64,000 bases of DNA, taken from Thermohalobaculum sp039033215. GTDB lineage: Bacteria > Pseudomonadota > Alphaproteobacteria > Rhodobacterales > Rhodobacteraceae. The translations under genes were made by a program, and so were the position numbers. Location of the stretch: NCBI GenBank assembly GCA_039033215.1, contig JBCCDA010000008.1, positions 6,838 through 70,837 of the forward strand. The letters run 5' to 3'. Positions 42,869 to 51,461 of the stretch are shown piece after piece; position 1 is the first letter of the stretch; each line of letters begins with the position of its first letter. The notes under the pieces were generated by a model, which was not told the DNA's origin, searched no databases, and worked only from the letters and a program-made list of their open reading frames with translations.

Positions 42869-44149
42869 TCAGTCCAGATGTGCAGCTTCCTCGACCTGCG
42901 GCAGGGTCTTCAGGAAGATCACTGCAACAACCGCGCAGATTACCGGCAGGATCGCCAGCACCTGCATCATGCCTGCCGGATCGCCCAGCTGATCAATGGC
43001 GTAGGATACGGGCAACGCCCCGACCGAGGCCCCGATCACGCCGATCATCTGGCCCGTCCCCTGGATGGATCCCAGATGCTTGCGCCCGAAGTAGCGCGGC
43101 CACATGTAGCCCATCATGGTGATCGAGAACGCGTTGTTCAGCCCGAAGGCCAGCGCGTAGATGACCATCCCTGTATAGTCGCTGACAAAGGTGATCCCGA
43201 CCATGGTCGAGGCCTGCACCAATAGCGCGGCGGCAAACATGTAGCGGGTACGGAACCGGTCGAAACCCCGACCAACCAGCGGCATGAAGACCAGCATCGA
43301 CATCGCCACGTAGAAGAAGCCCTGCGTCACCTCGACCGTGCTCAGCCCCTGCGCCTCGAGGATGTTGTACTGGTGGTAGTGCAGCGTCGTCGCCATGCCC
43401 GCGATCAGGAACAGCCCCGCCGCACAGATCCAGAAACTCAGGCTGCGCAGGGCCTCGGCCCGGGTAGCACCAGTCAGCGCCGGCGCGGGCCCGTCGCCCG
43501 GATCCGCACGCCCGCCATCGGGCTTCAGGCCCATGTCCTCGGGCTTGTCGCGGATCAGCAGCCAGATCACCGGCAGCATCGACACCCAGGTGATCAGGCC
43601 CAGCCCCACCCAGGCCTGGCGCCACCCAACCTCGGCGATCAGGAACTTGGCCAGTGCGGGGTGGACCCCGATGGACAACGCGAAGCCGACCGCGACGATG
43701 CCCATCGCGAAGCCGCGGCGCACGACGAACCACTGGGCGACGAGATTTGCCGCCCCCATCATCGTGCAGCCCTGGCCGACGAACCTGAGCGCGGCAAACC
43801 CGACACCCAGCCAAACGATGTTGGCGATGGCGCCGAAGAAGAGACACGCAACCCCCAGCGCGACCGCATTCACGGCAAGCGCCCGGCGCGGCCCGAACCG
43901 CTCGAGCTGGCGGCCGAAAACCGGCAGCAGGAAGGCCGCGATCGTGGTGGCGACGCCGTAGGCCAACGTCACCTGCAGCAGCGTCAGACCCAGATCCTCG
44001 GCGATCAGGGCGTTGAAGGCGGCGAACGTATGGGACTGTCCGGGGCCGGAGGAGAACATGATCAGCGTCGCCGCCGCGACCATCACCCAGCCGTAGAAGA
44101 CCCGGCCCCCAAGCCCCTCCGATATGCTGATCCGCACGCCCGCCAACAT
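42869..44149 (-). CDS. Major facilitator superfamily transporter (MCT/OFA-like)
   Basis: A 426-residue transporter with 12 predicted helices. It resembles the monocarboxylate/oxalate-formate antiporter branch: YGWVMVAAATLIMFSSGPGQSHTF at the N-terminus, NAFSITMMGYMWPRYFGRKHLGSIQG in the second half, and the cytoplasmic loop LIRDKPEDMGLKPDGG. The substrate is probably an organic anion. It is not operonic; it ends before the DUF4129 start region and its promoter lies in the 134-base gap shared with the divergent epimerase gene. Confidence 0.9.
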   Translation of the reverse strand: MLAGVRISISEGLGGRVFYGWVMVAAATLIMFSSGPGQSHTFAAFNALIAEDLGLTLLQVTLAYGVATTIAAFLLPVFGRQLERFGPRRALAVNAVALGVACLFFGAIANIVWLGVGFAALRFVGQGCTMMGAANLVAQWFVVRRGFAMGIVAVGFALSIGVHPALAKFLIAEVGWRQAWVGLGLITWVSMLPVIWLLIRDKPEDMGLKPDGGRADPGDGPAPALTGATRAEALRSLSFWICAAGLFLIAGMATTLHYHQYNILEAQGLSTVEVTQGFFYVAMSMLVFMPLVGRGFDRFRTRYMFAAALLVQASTMVGITFVSDYTGMVIYALAFGLNNAFSITMMGYMWPRYFGRKHLGSIQGTGQMIGVIGASVGALPVSYAIDQLGDPAGMMQVLAILPVICAVVAVIFLKTLPQVEEAAHLD

Positions 44150-44283
44150 CGCCCGCCGCTCCGCTCATCAAAGCCTCGCGTCTGACATTGCATCGACAAT
44201 GCAGCCGCCTGTATGCAGCCAAGTGTCTGCCGGGTTGCCGTGATGGTGTCCAGTAGCGGCAAGCGAAGATCGTGGAGGGGATG

Positions 44284-45276
44284 ATGGGAATTCGGCTGGC
44301 TGGCGCGCGGGTCTTGGTCGCAGGCGGCGCATCGCTCGTGGGGTCGCACCTCGCCAAGGCGCTCCTGGCCCGCGACGTGGCTGAAATCATCGTCTTCGAC
44401 CCCGTCGCCTTCGATGCCCAGGATGCCTTGGGGGACACCAAGGACGACCCCCGCGTGACCATGGTGCGGGGAGATCTCATGAAGCTTCATCAGGTCATCC
44501 GGCACATGGACGGGATCGACGGCGCGGTGAACCTTGCCGCCTACATGACACTTGGTCTCAGCCAGCAGCCGATCGATGCGCTCGATCTCAACATCCGCGG
44601 GCACGGGCACTTTCTCGAGGCGGCTGTGGCGCGCGGCGTGAAGAAGGTCGTCTTCGCCTCGTCCAACGCCGTCTACGGCTACGGCATCGGCGGCGGCATC
44701 GCCGAGGACACGCCCCACCACAACGCGGGGATCCCGGCCCCCGCGGCGGCCTACGGTGCGTCCAAGATCATTGGCGAGCAGCTTTGCCGGATGTACTACC
44801 GCGACCACGGGCTGGACTACGTCGTCTGCCGTTTCTCTACCGTGTACGGCGAGAACCAGCACTATCGGGCGGCCAACGCGCTCTACATCATCGAGACATG
44901 GGACCGTCTGCAGCGCGGCGAGGCACCCCAATTGTTCGGCGACGGCTCCGAGGCGAAGGACTTCGTCTATGCCGGCGATGTCGCCCGCGCGATCTGCCTG
45001 GCGCTGGAGGCGGAGGCCACCGACGTGGCGCTCAACACCTCCGGCGGACGGCCCGTGTCGACCAGGGAACTGGTCGAGATGGTGACACGGATCTCCGGCA
45101 AGAACCTCGCGCCCGAGTACATCTCCGACGATGGCCGCGTGCGCCTGCCGACGGGCGCGGGTCTGCACTTCGTGAACGACAGGGCGCGCGAGGTTCTGGG
45201 CTGGCAACCCGAGATGGATCTAGAGGAAGGGATCCGGCGGCTGGTCGACGATCACGAGGCACGCAAAGCCCGCTGA
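44284..45276 (+). CDS. NAD-dependent epimerase/dehydratase family protein (extended SDR)
   Basis: A 330-residue extended short-chain dehydrogenase/reductase. The Gly-rich motif is VLVAGGASLVGSHLAKAL near residues 10-28, the acidic residue after strand 2 is in VFDPVAFD (prefers NAD), and the catalytic YGASK is near 160, with SSNAVYGYG before it. The sugar-epimerase motif YRAANALYIIETWDRLQRGEAPQLFGDGSEAKDFVYAGDVA is clear. ATG 44284 is 6 bases from GGAG; ATG 44281 is also possible. It probably acts on a nucleotide sugar; the exact substrate is unknown. Confidence 0.88.
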   Translation: MGIRLAGARVLVAGGASLVGSHLAKALLARDVAEIIVFDPVAFDAQDALGDTKDDPRVTMVRGDLMKLHQVIRHMDGIDGAVNLAAYMTLGLSQQPIDALDLNIRGHGHFLEAAVARGVKKVVFASSNAVYGYGIGGGIAEDTPHHNAGIPAPAAAYGASKIIGEQLCRMYYRDHGLDYVVCRFSTVYGENQHYRAANALYIIETWDRLQRGEAPQLFGDGSEAKDFVYAGDVARAICLALEAEATDVALNTSGGRPVSTRELVEMVTRISGKNLAPEYISDDGRVRLPTGAGLHFVNDRAREVLGWQPEMDLEEGIRRLVDDHEARKAR

Positions 45277-45389
45277 CCCTGCCCTGGTGAGCCCTCACGG
45301 GGGCAATCGCGCGGCGGCACCTCGGGGCTTTCCGGGGTGTCGCGACAACCCGTTTTCTGCGCCCAAGTCGACTTTGTGTACATACAGCT

Positions 45390-45444
45390 GCAATACGCCT
45401 GCAATACGCGAGCAATACAGATGCAATACGCCTGCAATACGGGT
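45390..45444. repeat. Five tandem 11-bp repeats (GCAATACGCCT type)
   Basis: Five consecutive 11-base units start at 45390, 45401, 45412, 45423 and 45434: GCAATACGCCT, GCAATACGCGA, GCAATACAGAT, GCAATACGCCT, GCAATACGGGT. The core GCAATAC is invariant in all five; the last four bases vary. The 11-bp spacing is one helical turn, so all cores face the same side of the DNA. A further degenerate half, TACATACAGCT, precedes the array. It lies in the 282-base gap between the epimerase gene and the DUF2834 gene, 115 bases before the latter's start. Confidence 0.85.
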
Positions 45445-45558
45445 TGAATCCTGGCGCCAACAGGCCCACAGGGTATCGTTGGCTCTGCTCGGGGACCGCT
45501 CAGTGGGCAGGGCAGGGCGCCGCGCTACCTCTGGCGCCGGACGCAACGCGGAGGCCCC

Positions 45559-45864
45559 ATGCGACACGTCTTTCTTGTACTCGCGATCATCGGAACGGTG
45601 GTTCCGATGTACTATTTTGTCTCTTGGTTCAATGAGTTCGGCTGGGACATCGGCGCGATGGTCGACGCCTGGAATGTCAACGACGCGACGACGGGGCTGG
45701 TCTATGATCTCACCATCGCCTTCGCGGCGCTGGTCATCTGGATCATCTGGGAGACGGTGCAGAACGGGCGTTGGATCAACCTGATCGCCATCCCGGCGTC
45801 CTTGTGCATCGGTGTCAGCTGCGGGCTGCCGCTCTACCTGTGGCTTCGCTCGTCAGACAGGTAA
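45559..45864 (+). CDS. DUF2834 domain membrane protein
   Basis: A 101-residue membrane protein with three helices. It matches the DUF2834 layout: LVLAIIGTVVPMYYFVSWFNEFG at the N-terminus, an ATTGLVYDLTIAFAALVIWIIWE helix and GVSCGLPLYLWLRSSDR at the C-terminus. ATG 45559 follows GGAGG at about 6 bases. It is preceded by the 11-bp repeats. Function unknown. Confidence 0.82.
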   Translation: MRHVFLVLAIIGTVVPMYYFVSWFNEFGWDIGAMVDAWNVNDATTGLVYDLTIAFAALVIWIIWETVQNGRWINLIAIPASLCIGVSCGLPLYLWLRSSDR

Positions 45865-45896
45865 GGCACTGAGCTTTAGGGGCTTTTCCTCAGTCC

Positions 45897-46796
45897 CTAC
45901 TCACCCGCGAGGGCTCGGAAGAACGCCTCGATCTCTCGGGTAGCCGAAATGTCCTGGTTCGTCTCGCCGACGATGCGAGTACCCAGCCGTGAGGGCGTGG
46001 ATCCTGGCCATGTGTGCCCTCCGCCGTCGACCACGTAGTGGATGAGGGGTGCCTCGCAGTCCACATACTCGCGCCGAACCACGGTGGAACCGTCGTCCGG
46101 CGCTCGATCAGGAACGGCCGTCTCGTTGAAGCCCGAGCAGCCGTTGCGGACAGACAACGTCGCCAGCGTCTCGTCCACCGGCTCGACCCATCCCCGATCA
46201 CGCACCAGAAGCGACCATCCCCCAATCCGGCCCCCACCAGGCGGCATCAGATCATCCTCGGTCCCGTGGATGTAGAGGATCGGTTTCGGAGGACCATCCG
46301 GGCAATCCACGCTGCTTGGAAAGCTGGCAATCGCCACGGCGGCGCCGGCAACGAGATCGGGTGCCTGGCAGATCAGGTTCAAGACCATCACACCGCCGAT
46401 CGAGGGGCCGGCAAAGAATATCCGGTCTGGATCGGCAAATCTCTTGTCAGCCAGCTCTGCGATCAACTTGCGAAGGAAGCCGATATCGTCTGCTGTATCG
46501 TAGGGGTCACCGTTGAAGTCCGTACGCCCGTCGTTCCAGTCATCGATGGCACTTGGCCAGACCACGATCCAACCTTCGTTGGCCAGGGTCACCCGCGCCT
46601 TTCGCCGGATCGTCATCGGCCCCGCGAGCCCACCATGGAGCGCGACGAGGACAGGGGCGTTCTGGGCGCCAGGCCCAAAATCGATGACAGCTTCGCGTTG
46701 CAGGCCATCATGTTCGATCACGAGACGCCTTGTCTCGACCGCATCGACGGCAGTGGTTGTGGTGACAACCAGGGCAAGGGCGATGAGAAGGCGCAT
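45897..46796 (-). CDS. PHB depolymerase-type esterase, secreted
   Basis: A 299-residue alpha/beta hydrolase with a Sec signal MRLLIALALVVTTTTAVDAVE at residues 1-20. It has the oxyanion segment APVLVALHGGLAGPM, the nucleophile elbow FFAGPSIGGVMVLNLIC (Ser in Gly-X-Ser-X-Gly) and the catalytic His near VDGGGHTWPGS, plus ILYIHGTEDDLMPPGGG for the Asp. This is the LpqC/PHB-depolymerase branch of esterases. ATG 46796 follows GGGAGA at 7 bases and removes a long upstream extension. Substrate: short esters or hydroxyalkanoate oligomers (inference). Confidence 0.85.
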   Translation of the reverse strand: MRLLIALALVVTTTTAVDAVETRRLVIEHDGLQREAVIDFGPGAQNAPVLVALHGGLAGPMTIRRKARVTLANEGWIVVWPSAIDDWNDGRTDFNGDPYDTADDIGFLRKLIAELADKRFADPDRIFFAGPSIGGVMVLNLICQAPDLVAGAAVAIASFPSSVDCPDGPPKPILYIHGTEDDLMPPGGGRIGGWSLLVRDRGWVEPVDETLATLSVRNGCSGFNETAVPDRAPDDGSTVVRREYVDCEAPLIHYVVDGGGHTWPGSTPSRLGTRIVGETNQDISATREIEAFFRALAGE

Positions 46797-46941
46797 AACA
46801 AGTCTCCCGGGGGCTCCATGCTGCGCCGAGAGATAGGATCGTTTTGTGGATCGGACAGAGCACCCGGTGCGCTTGCATTGCACGTTCCAGTGAGGCGCCG
46901 CCCCTGGAGCAGCCCATCCACCCGCACGCCGGGCCCTGAGA

Positions 46942-47631
46942 TCACACGATACGGTTGGTAATCTCGCCCAGACCTTCGACCGCCACCTTGATCTCGTCGC
47001 CCGGGACCAGCTTGCCGACACCTGCCGGTGTCCCTGTCATGATCAGGTCCCCTGCAGCGAGCCGCATGGAGCGGGAGATGAACGAGATCACCTCTGGCAC
47101 CGACCAGATCATCTGGCCAAGATCTCCTTCCTGGCGCAGATCCCCGTTCACCCAGCTCTTCACATAACCTTTCTCGAGGATTCCTGTCCGCGCGACGGGG
47201 ACAACCGGTCCGATCACCGCAGAGCCGTCGAAACCCTTGCCCCAGTCCCAGGGCCGGCCCATTTTCTTGGCGACGCCCTGAACGTCCCGGCGGGTAAGGT
47301 CGTTGCCGACAGCATATCCCCAGATGTGGCTGTTCGCGTCCGCCTCGGCGATGTCGCGCCCGCCCTTGCTGATGGCCACGACCATCTCACCTTCGTAGTG
47401 CAGATCATCGGTTTCTGGCGGGAAGCCGATATCTTCGCCAGCGTGGCTGATCTCGGACGGCGGTTTGCCGAAAAAGAAGGGGGGCTCGCGGTCGGGATCA
47501 AAGCCCATCTCGCGCGTGTGTTCGGCATAATTGCGCCCGACGCAGAATATCCGACGGACCGGAAAGCGGACATCGGAACCTGCAACAGCAACGGATGGGA
47601 TGGGCGGCGGCGCGAATACGTAGTCTTGCAT
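46942..47631 (-). CDS. Fumarylacetoacetate hydrolase family protein
   Basis: A 229-residue enzyme of the FAH superfamily. It shows FCVGRNYAEHTREMGFDPDREPPFFFGKP, the metal-binding acids in HYEGEMVVAISKGGRDI (Glu-X-Glu) with the Asp in GYAVGNDLTRRDVQ, and the LIMTGTPAGVGKLVPGDEI end. The length and the NDLTRRD/KGFDGSAVIGP motifs fit fumarylpyruvate/maleylpyruvate hydrolases and 2-hydroxyhepta-2,4-diene-1,7-dioate isomerases, which cleave a C-C bond of a ring-opened aromatic. It is divergent from the TRAP operon, whose permease class also imports aromatic or 2-oxo acids. Confidence 0.9.
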   Translation of the reverse strand: MQDYVFAPPPIPSVAVAGSDVRFPVRRIFCVGRNYAEHTREMGFDPDREPPFFFGKPPSEISHAGEDIGFPPETDDLHYEGEMVVAISKGGRDIAEADANSHIWGYAVGNDLTRRDVQGVAKKMGRPWDWGKGFDGSAVIGPVVPVARTGILEKGYVKSWVNGDLRQEGDLGQMIWSVPEVISFISRSMRLAAGDLIMTGTPAGVGKLVPGDEIKVAVEGLGEITNRIV

Positions 47632-47830
47632 GGGGGGTCCTCGCAGTAGGGTGAGAAGGTCCTCCTAGACCAAGCATCCAAGACTGCCAAGCCGGGGCAA
47701 GGATCGGGGCTGATTATCGGGTGGTTGTGCTTTCGTCGGAATCCGGCTCATATCGACCCAGGGGCAACATTCCCCTGGCGTCGGATGCGCGAGGCGTGCG
47801 GCGCGCACGAAAACGACAGGGAGCATTCAC

Positions 47831-48919
47831 ATGGATCGTCGTAAGTTTCTGACTACCACGGCCCTTGCCGGTGCCGGTGCCACCACCCTCGCGGCACCTG
47901 CCATCGGCCAGGGTGCGCTGGAGATGGTGATCGTCTCGTCCTGGCCGCGGGATTTTCCGGGCCTGGGCACGTCGGCGCAGCGGATGGCCGCCAACATCAC
48001 CAAGGTCTCCGAAGGCAAGATACAGACCCAGTACTTTGCGGCGGGCGAGCGGGTGGGCGCCTTCGATGTGTTCGACGAAGTCGCCAGCGGCAACAGCCAA
48101 GCCTACACCTCGGCCGAGTACTACTGGAAGGGCAAGCATCCCGGTTGGGCGTTCTTCACCTCGGTGCCGTTTGGCCTGACGTACACCGAGCGTTCGGCAT
48201 GGCTGAAGTACATGGACGGTCAGGCGCTCTGGGACGAGTTGGCCGGCGAGTTTGGTCTGAAAGGACTGCCTTGCGGGTCGACCGGATGTCAGATGGGCGG
48301 CTGGTTCAACAAGCTGATCGAGACACCGGATGACCTGAAGGGTCTGAAGATGCGTATCCCAGGCCTTGGCGGTGACGTCATGGCGAAGCTGGGCGCTTCC
48401 CCGGTCTCTCTGCCGGGTGGTCAGATCTACGAGAACCTCGTATCCGGCGCGATCGAAGCAACCGAGTGGGTTGGTCCCTACAACGACTACTTCATGAAGT
48501 TCTACGAGGCCGCCAAGTACTACTACACACCGGGCTTCCACGAGCCGGGTGGGAACACGGCGTTCACCATGAACGCCTCTTGGTGGGGTGCCCGGACAGA
48601 CTGGGAGAAGGCCGTCATCACGACCTGCGCAATGGAAGAGCAGGCCAACATGATGGACGAGCTGAATGCCCGCAACGGCGAGTACCTCGCACGGATGATC
48701 CGTGATCACGGCGTTGAGTTGCAGGAGTACTCGGACGAGATCTACGAGGCCTTCGGTGAAGCGACGGACGAAGTGTTCGAGGAAACCCGTCAGCACAGCT
48801 CGATGGCGGAGAAGATCTACCAGAGCTTCCTGGCAGCGCGCGAGTCCACGGGCAATTGGATGGCGATCTCGGATATCTCCTACTCCGCGAAACGTAACGC
48901 GGTGCTGGGCATCGGTTGA
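47831..48919 (+). CDS. TRAP substrate-binding protein 1 (TakP/FcbT1 class, Tat signal)
   Basis: A 362-residue periplasmic binding protein with a Tat signal (DRRKFLTTT, cleavage AAPAIGQG near 28). Ligand-site residues of the DctP family are present: Arg175 in KMRIPGLGG binds the carboxylate, Gln154 in GCQMGGWF and Trp212 in TEWVGP. The position equivalent to Glu251 of the neighbouring paralogue reads Ser250 (TMNASWW against INAEFW). In TakP this Glu helps to bind Na+ next to the 2-oxoacid, so this protein may have a different cation need or ligand. It is followed by a hairpin. Confidence 0.92.
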   Translation: MDRRKFLTTTALAGAGATTLAAPAIGQGALEMVIVSSWPRDFPGLGTSAQRMAANITKVSEGKIQTQYFAAGERVGAFDVFDEVASGNSQAYTSAEYYWKGKHPGWAFFTSVPFGLTYTERSAWLKYMDGQALWDELAGEFGLKGLPCGSTGCQMGGWFNKLIETPDDLKGLKMRIPGLGGDVMAKLGASPVSLPGGQIYENLVSGAIEATEWVGPYNDYFMKFYEAAKYYYTPGFHEPGGNTAFTMNASWWGARTDWEKAVITTCAMEEQANMMDELNARNGEYLARMIRDHGVELQEYSDEIYEAFGEATDEVFEETRQHSSMAEKIYQSFLAARESTGNWMAISDISYSAKRNAVLGIG

Positions 48920-48936
48920 GTTTCATCCCAAGAAGC

Positions 48937-48963
48937 GCACGGGCCTCGCAAACGGGCCCGTGC
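48937..48963 (+). terminator. Hairpin after TRAP binding protein 1
   Basis: GCACGGGCC-tcgcaaacg-GGCCCGTGC: a perfect 9-bp GC-rich stem with a 9-base loop, 18 bases after the stop of the first binding protein. There is no U-tract, so it is more probably an mRNA-stabilising or partial terminator that lowers read-through into the downstream genes. Confidence 0.65.
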
Positions 48964-49237
48964 AGGCGAATTTGGGTGATTCTGGTGCCCGAAAACGATC
49001 TGCCGCTTGCCAATCGATCAAACAGGGCAGCGAAGATCTGGCTTTCGCTGTCCAGTTTTGGCGCATTGTGCCCTAAGAGATAGCAACAGCGGGCTCAACG
49101 CACGCGAACGTCAACGCTGAATCCGTTGAATCTGGCTTGTTCGTGCCGGAACGTGCTTCCCCCAAGTGTAAATTATGCTAACTGGCCGCGGATAGCCGCG
49201 CAGGCGGCCGATAAGAGCAATTGACAGGAGAGATCAC

Positions 49238-50326
49238 ATGGATCGCCGTTCGTTCATCAGGAACGCAGGGCTTGCCGGCGCCGGCGCAACTGCCGCGCTT
49301 GCCGCACCCGCCATCGCCCAGGGCGGAAAGACGATGACCATTGTCGCGACCTGGCCGCGCGACTTCCCGGGGCTCGGCACCGGGGCGCAGCGGCTTGCAC
49401 AGCGCATCACCGACCTCAGCGGCGGCTCGATCAAGACCGAGTACTTCGCCGCCGGCGAGCGTGTTGGCGCCTTCGACTCGTTCGACGAGGTCGCCTCGGG
49501 CAATGCACAGGCCTACCACGCCGCAGACTACTACTGGAAAGGCAAGCACCCCGCCTGGGCGTACTTCACCGCCGTGCCGTTCGGTTTCGTCTATACCGAG
49601 ATGTGCTCGTGGCTCTACCACATGGGTGGCCAGGGCCTCTGGGACGAAGTGGCCGGCGAATTCGGCCTGAAGTGTCTGCCTGCAGGCAACACAGGCGTCC
49701 AGATGGGCGGCTGGTTCAACAAGGAAATCGAGAGCCCCGATGACCTGAAGGGCCTGAAGATGCGTATCCCAGGCCTTGGCGGCGACGTCATGGCCAAGCT
49801 GGGTGCATCGCCGGTTTCTCTGCCGGGCGGCCAGATCTACGAGAACCTCGTTTCGGGTGCGATCGATGCAACCGAGTGGGTAGGCCCCTGGAACGACTAC
49901 TTCCTGAAGTTCTACGAAGCTGCGAAATACTACTATTACCCCGGCATGCACGAGCCGGCCTCGCAGTTGTCGCTGGGCATCAATGCCGAGTTCTGGGGCT
50001 CGCTGACCGACTCGGAGAAGCAAGTCGTCGAGTATGCCTGCGGCTACGAGCAGAACTACGGGATGGCCGAGTACAACGCGAACAACGGTGCGTTCCTCGC
50101 CAAGCTGATCACCGAGCACGGCGTCGAACTCAAGCGCTTCAACGAGGAAGTCTACGAGGCGTTCGGCGAGGCGTCCCAGGAGGTCTTCGAAGAAACGCGC
50201 GAGCACTCGGACCTTGCCGCTCGCGTGCACGACAGCTTCGTCGCGGCGCGTTCCGATGTCGGCGGCTGGATGAACCTCTCGGACAGCCCCTACCTCAACG
50301 AGCGCAACCGTGTGCTCGGCCTTTGA
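49238..50326 (+). CDS. TRAP substrate-binding protein 2 (TakP/FcbT1 class, Tat signal)
   Basis: A 362-residue paralogue of the protein encoded just upstream, also with a Tat signal (DRRSFIRNAGLAGAGATAAL, cleavage near 28). It keeps the complete 2-oxoacid site pattern: Gln155, Arg176, Trp214 and Glu251 (GINAEFWGSL), as in TakP of Rhodobacter sphaeroides. The stretch YYYYPGMHEP is typical. The central parts of both genes are very similar at the DNA level. Start ATG follows AGGAGAG. It is the better candidate for the functional partner of the DctQM permease next door; substrates may be pyruvate-like 2-oxo acids. Confidence 0.93.
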   Translation: MDRRSFIRNAGLAGAGATAALAAPAIAQGGKTMTIVATWPRDFPGLGTGAQRLAQRITDLSGGSIKTEYFAAGERVGAFDSFDEVASGNAQAYHAADYYWKGKHPAWAYFTAVPFGFVYTEMCSWLYHMGGQGLWDEVAGEFGLKCLPAGNTGVQMGGWFNKEIESPDDLKGLKMRIPGLGGDVMAKLGASPVSLPGGQIYENLVSGAIDATEWVGPWNDYFLKFYEAAKYYYYPGMHEPASQLSLGINAEFWGSLTDSEKQVVEYACGYEQNYGMAEYNANNGAFLAKLITEHGVELKRFNEEVYEAFGEASQEVFEETREHSDLAARVHDSFVAARSDVGGWMNLSDSPYLNERNRVLGL

Positions 50327-50347
50327 TCTGCGGCTGAAATGACTTTT

Positions 50348-50375
50348 GGGGGCGCGGCGAAACCGCCGCGCCCCC
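50348..50375 (+). terminator. Strong hairpin between binding protein 2 and the TRAP permease
   Basis: GGGGGCGCGGCG-aaac-CGCCGCGCCCCC: a perfect 12-bp all-GC stem with a 4-base loop. It is preceded by TTTT and followed by TTCGCC, with no good U-tract on the coding strand. It probably acts as an attenuator or 3'-end stabiliser, giving many binding proteins per permease, a common arrangement in TRAP and ABC operons. Confidence 0.75.
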
Positions 50376-50451
50376 TTCGCCATTTGTCGTCAGCGGCTGT
50401 ACCGGCTGTTCACTACGAAAGGCGTCTGATCGGACGAGCAGGGGGGGCGAT

Positions 50452-51450
50452 ATGGTGGCCACGACCGATACAATGACCGTGTCTGCGAGCCCGGCGAGAG
50501 GTGTGCGCGCCTTTGCCTGGGTTATGGTGTCAGCGACCTTCGCATACCTGATCGCCAACTACCTGCTTGTCTGGCACGAGGTGCCCAGCCCGTCATCCCT
50601 GTTCTCGGGAGAGATGCTGGCAGTCGTGCCCACGACCATCTACGCGTTGGCGCTCGCCTTGCCGATCTTCATGGTGATGCGAACGCCCGAGACGACCTTG
50701 CGCGCCGATTCCGCCCGCATCTCGGGCATTGCCCGTTTCATCATCCGCGCCGCTTTCTGGGGCGTGTTCCTTGTCGGTCTGGCCGATGCAGCAGTCTCTT
50801 TCCTGCGGGTCGAGGAGATGCTGGCAGGGTTTGTGGGACAGGAAACCGCCGACGGTTGGAATTTCAACAAGAACCGCGGGCCGGAGCTTCATGGCCCGCT
50901 GATCCTCCTCGGTATCGTGATCGCGGCCCTGACCCGCAGCGCCCTTGGCTTTCAATGGCTTGCGCTGCTCGTCGTGATCGCCGAGCTGAACATCGTGCTC
51001 TTTCGCTTCATCTTCTCCTATGAGCAGGCGTTCATGGGTGATCTGGTGCGCTTCTGGTACGGTGCCCTGTTCCTGTTCGCGTCGGCCTACACGCTTCTCG
51101 AGGACGGGCACGTCCGTGTCGACGTTCTCTACGCCGGGATGCGTGACAAGACGAAGGGCTTCATCAACGCCTGGGGCTCGATCATCATGGGTATCCTGTT
51201 CTGCTGGGTCATCCTTGTGATGGGGATGGCGACGAAATCGTCGATCATCAATGCGCCGCTTATCAGCTTCGAGGTAAGCCAATCCGGCTTCGGCATGTAC
51301 GTGAAATACCTGATGGCAGGGTTTCTGGGGGTCTTCGCCGTAACGATGATGCTCCAGTTCTGCGCGTATCTTCTGGAAAGCGTGGCCGATTGGCGGGGTG
51401 AGGATGGCTCACGTCTCCACACCCACGACGACGAACTGCCCGTCCATTGA
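50452..51450 (+). CDS. TRAP transporter small permease (DctQ/FcbT2 class, long)
   Basis: A 332-residue small permease subunit; DctQ proteins usually have 160-230 residues. The typical four-helix DctQ part lies in the C-terminal half (VIAELNIVLFRFIFSYEQAFMGDLVRFWYG, YTLLEDGHVRVDVLYAGM, the last a family hallmark). The N-terminal 150 residues contain three additional hydrophobic stretches (AYLIANYLLVW, LALALPIFMVM, AFWGVFLVGLADAAVSFL). The extended form is known in the FcbT2/mannitol-chloroaromatic subgroup (COG4665). It overlaps no gene but lies 11 bases before the large permease. Confidence 0.88.
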   Translation: MVATTDTMTVSASPARGVRAFAWVMVSATFAYLIANYLLVWHEVPSPSSLFSGEMLAVVPTTIYALALALPIFMVMRTPETTLRADSARISGIARFIIRAAFWGVFLVGLADAAVSFLRVEEMLAGFVGQETADGWNFNKNRGPELHGPLILLGIVIAALTRSALGFQWLALLVVIAELNIVLFRFIFSYEQAFMGDLVRFWYGALFLFASAYTLLEDGHVRVDVLYAGMRDKTKGFINAWGSIIMGILFCWVILVMGMATKSSIINAPLISFEVSQSGFGMYVKYLMAGFLGVFAVTMMLQFCAYLLESVADWRGEDGSRLHTHDDELPVH

Positions 51451-51461
51451 GGACCTGATCC

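Noticed and set aside
44272..44280. GTG at 44272 as the start of the epimerase
   Set aside because: The GTGGAGGGG at this place is the ribosome site for the ATGs at 44281/44284, so a start there would lack its own site.
45252..45437. A 61-codon minus frame through the 11-bp repeats (Cys/Tyr-rich)
   Set aside because: The periodic residues simply mirror the DNA repeat; there is no ribosome site and no conserved motif.
45390..45444. The 11-bp repeats as a CRISPR array
   Set aside because: Units are contiguous, with no spacers of 30 bases or more, no leader and no cas genes.
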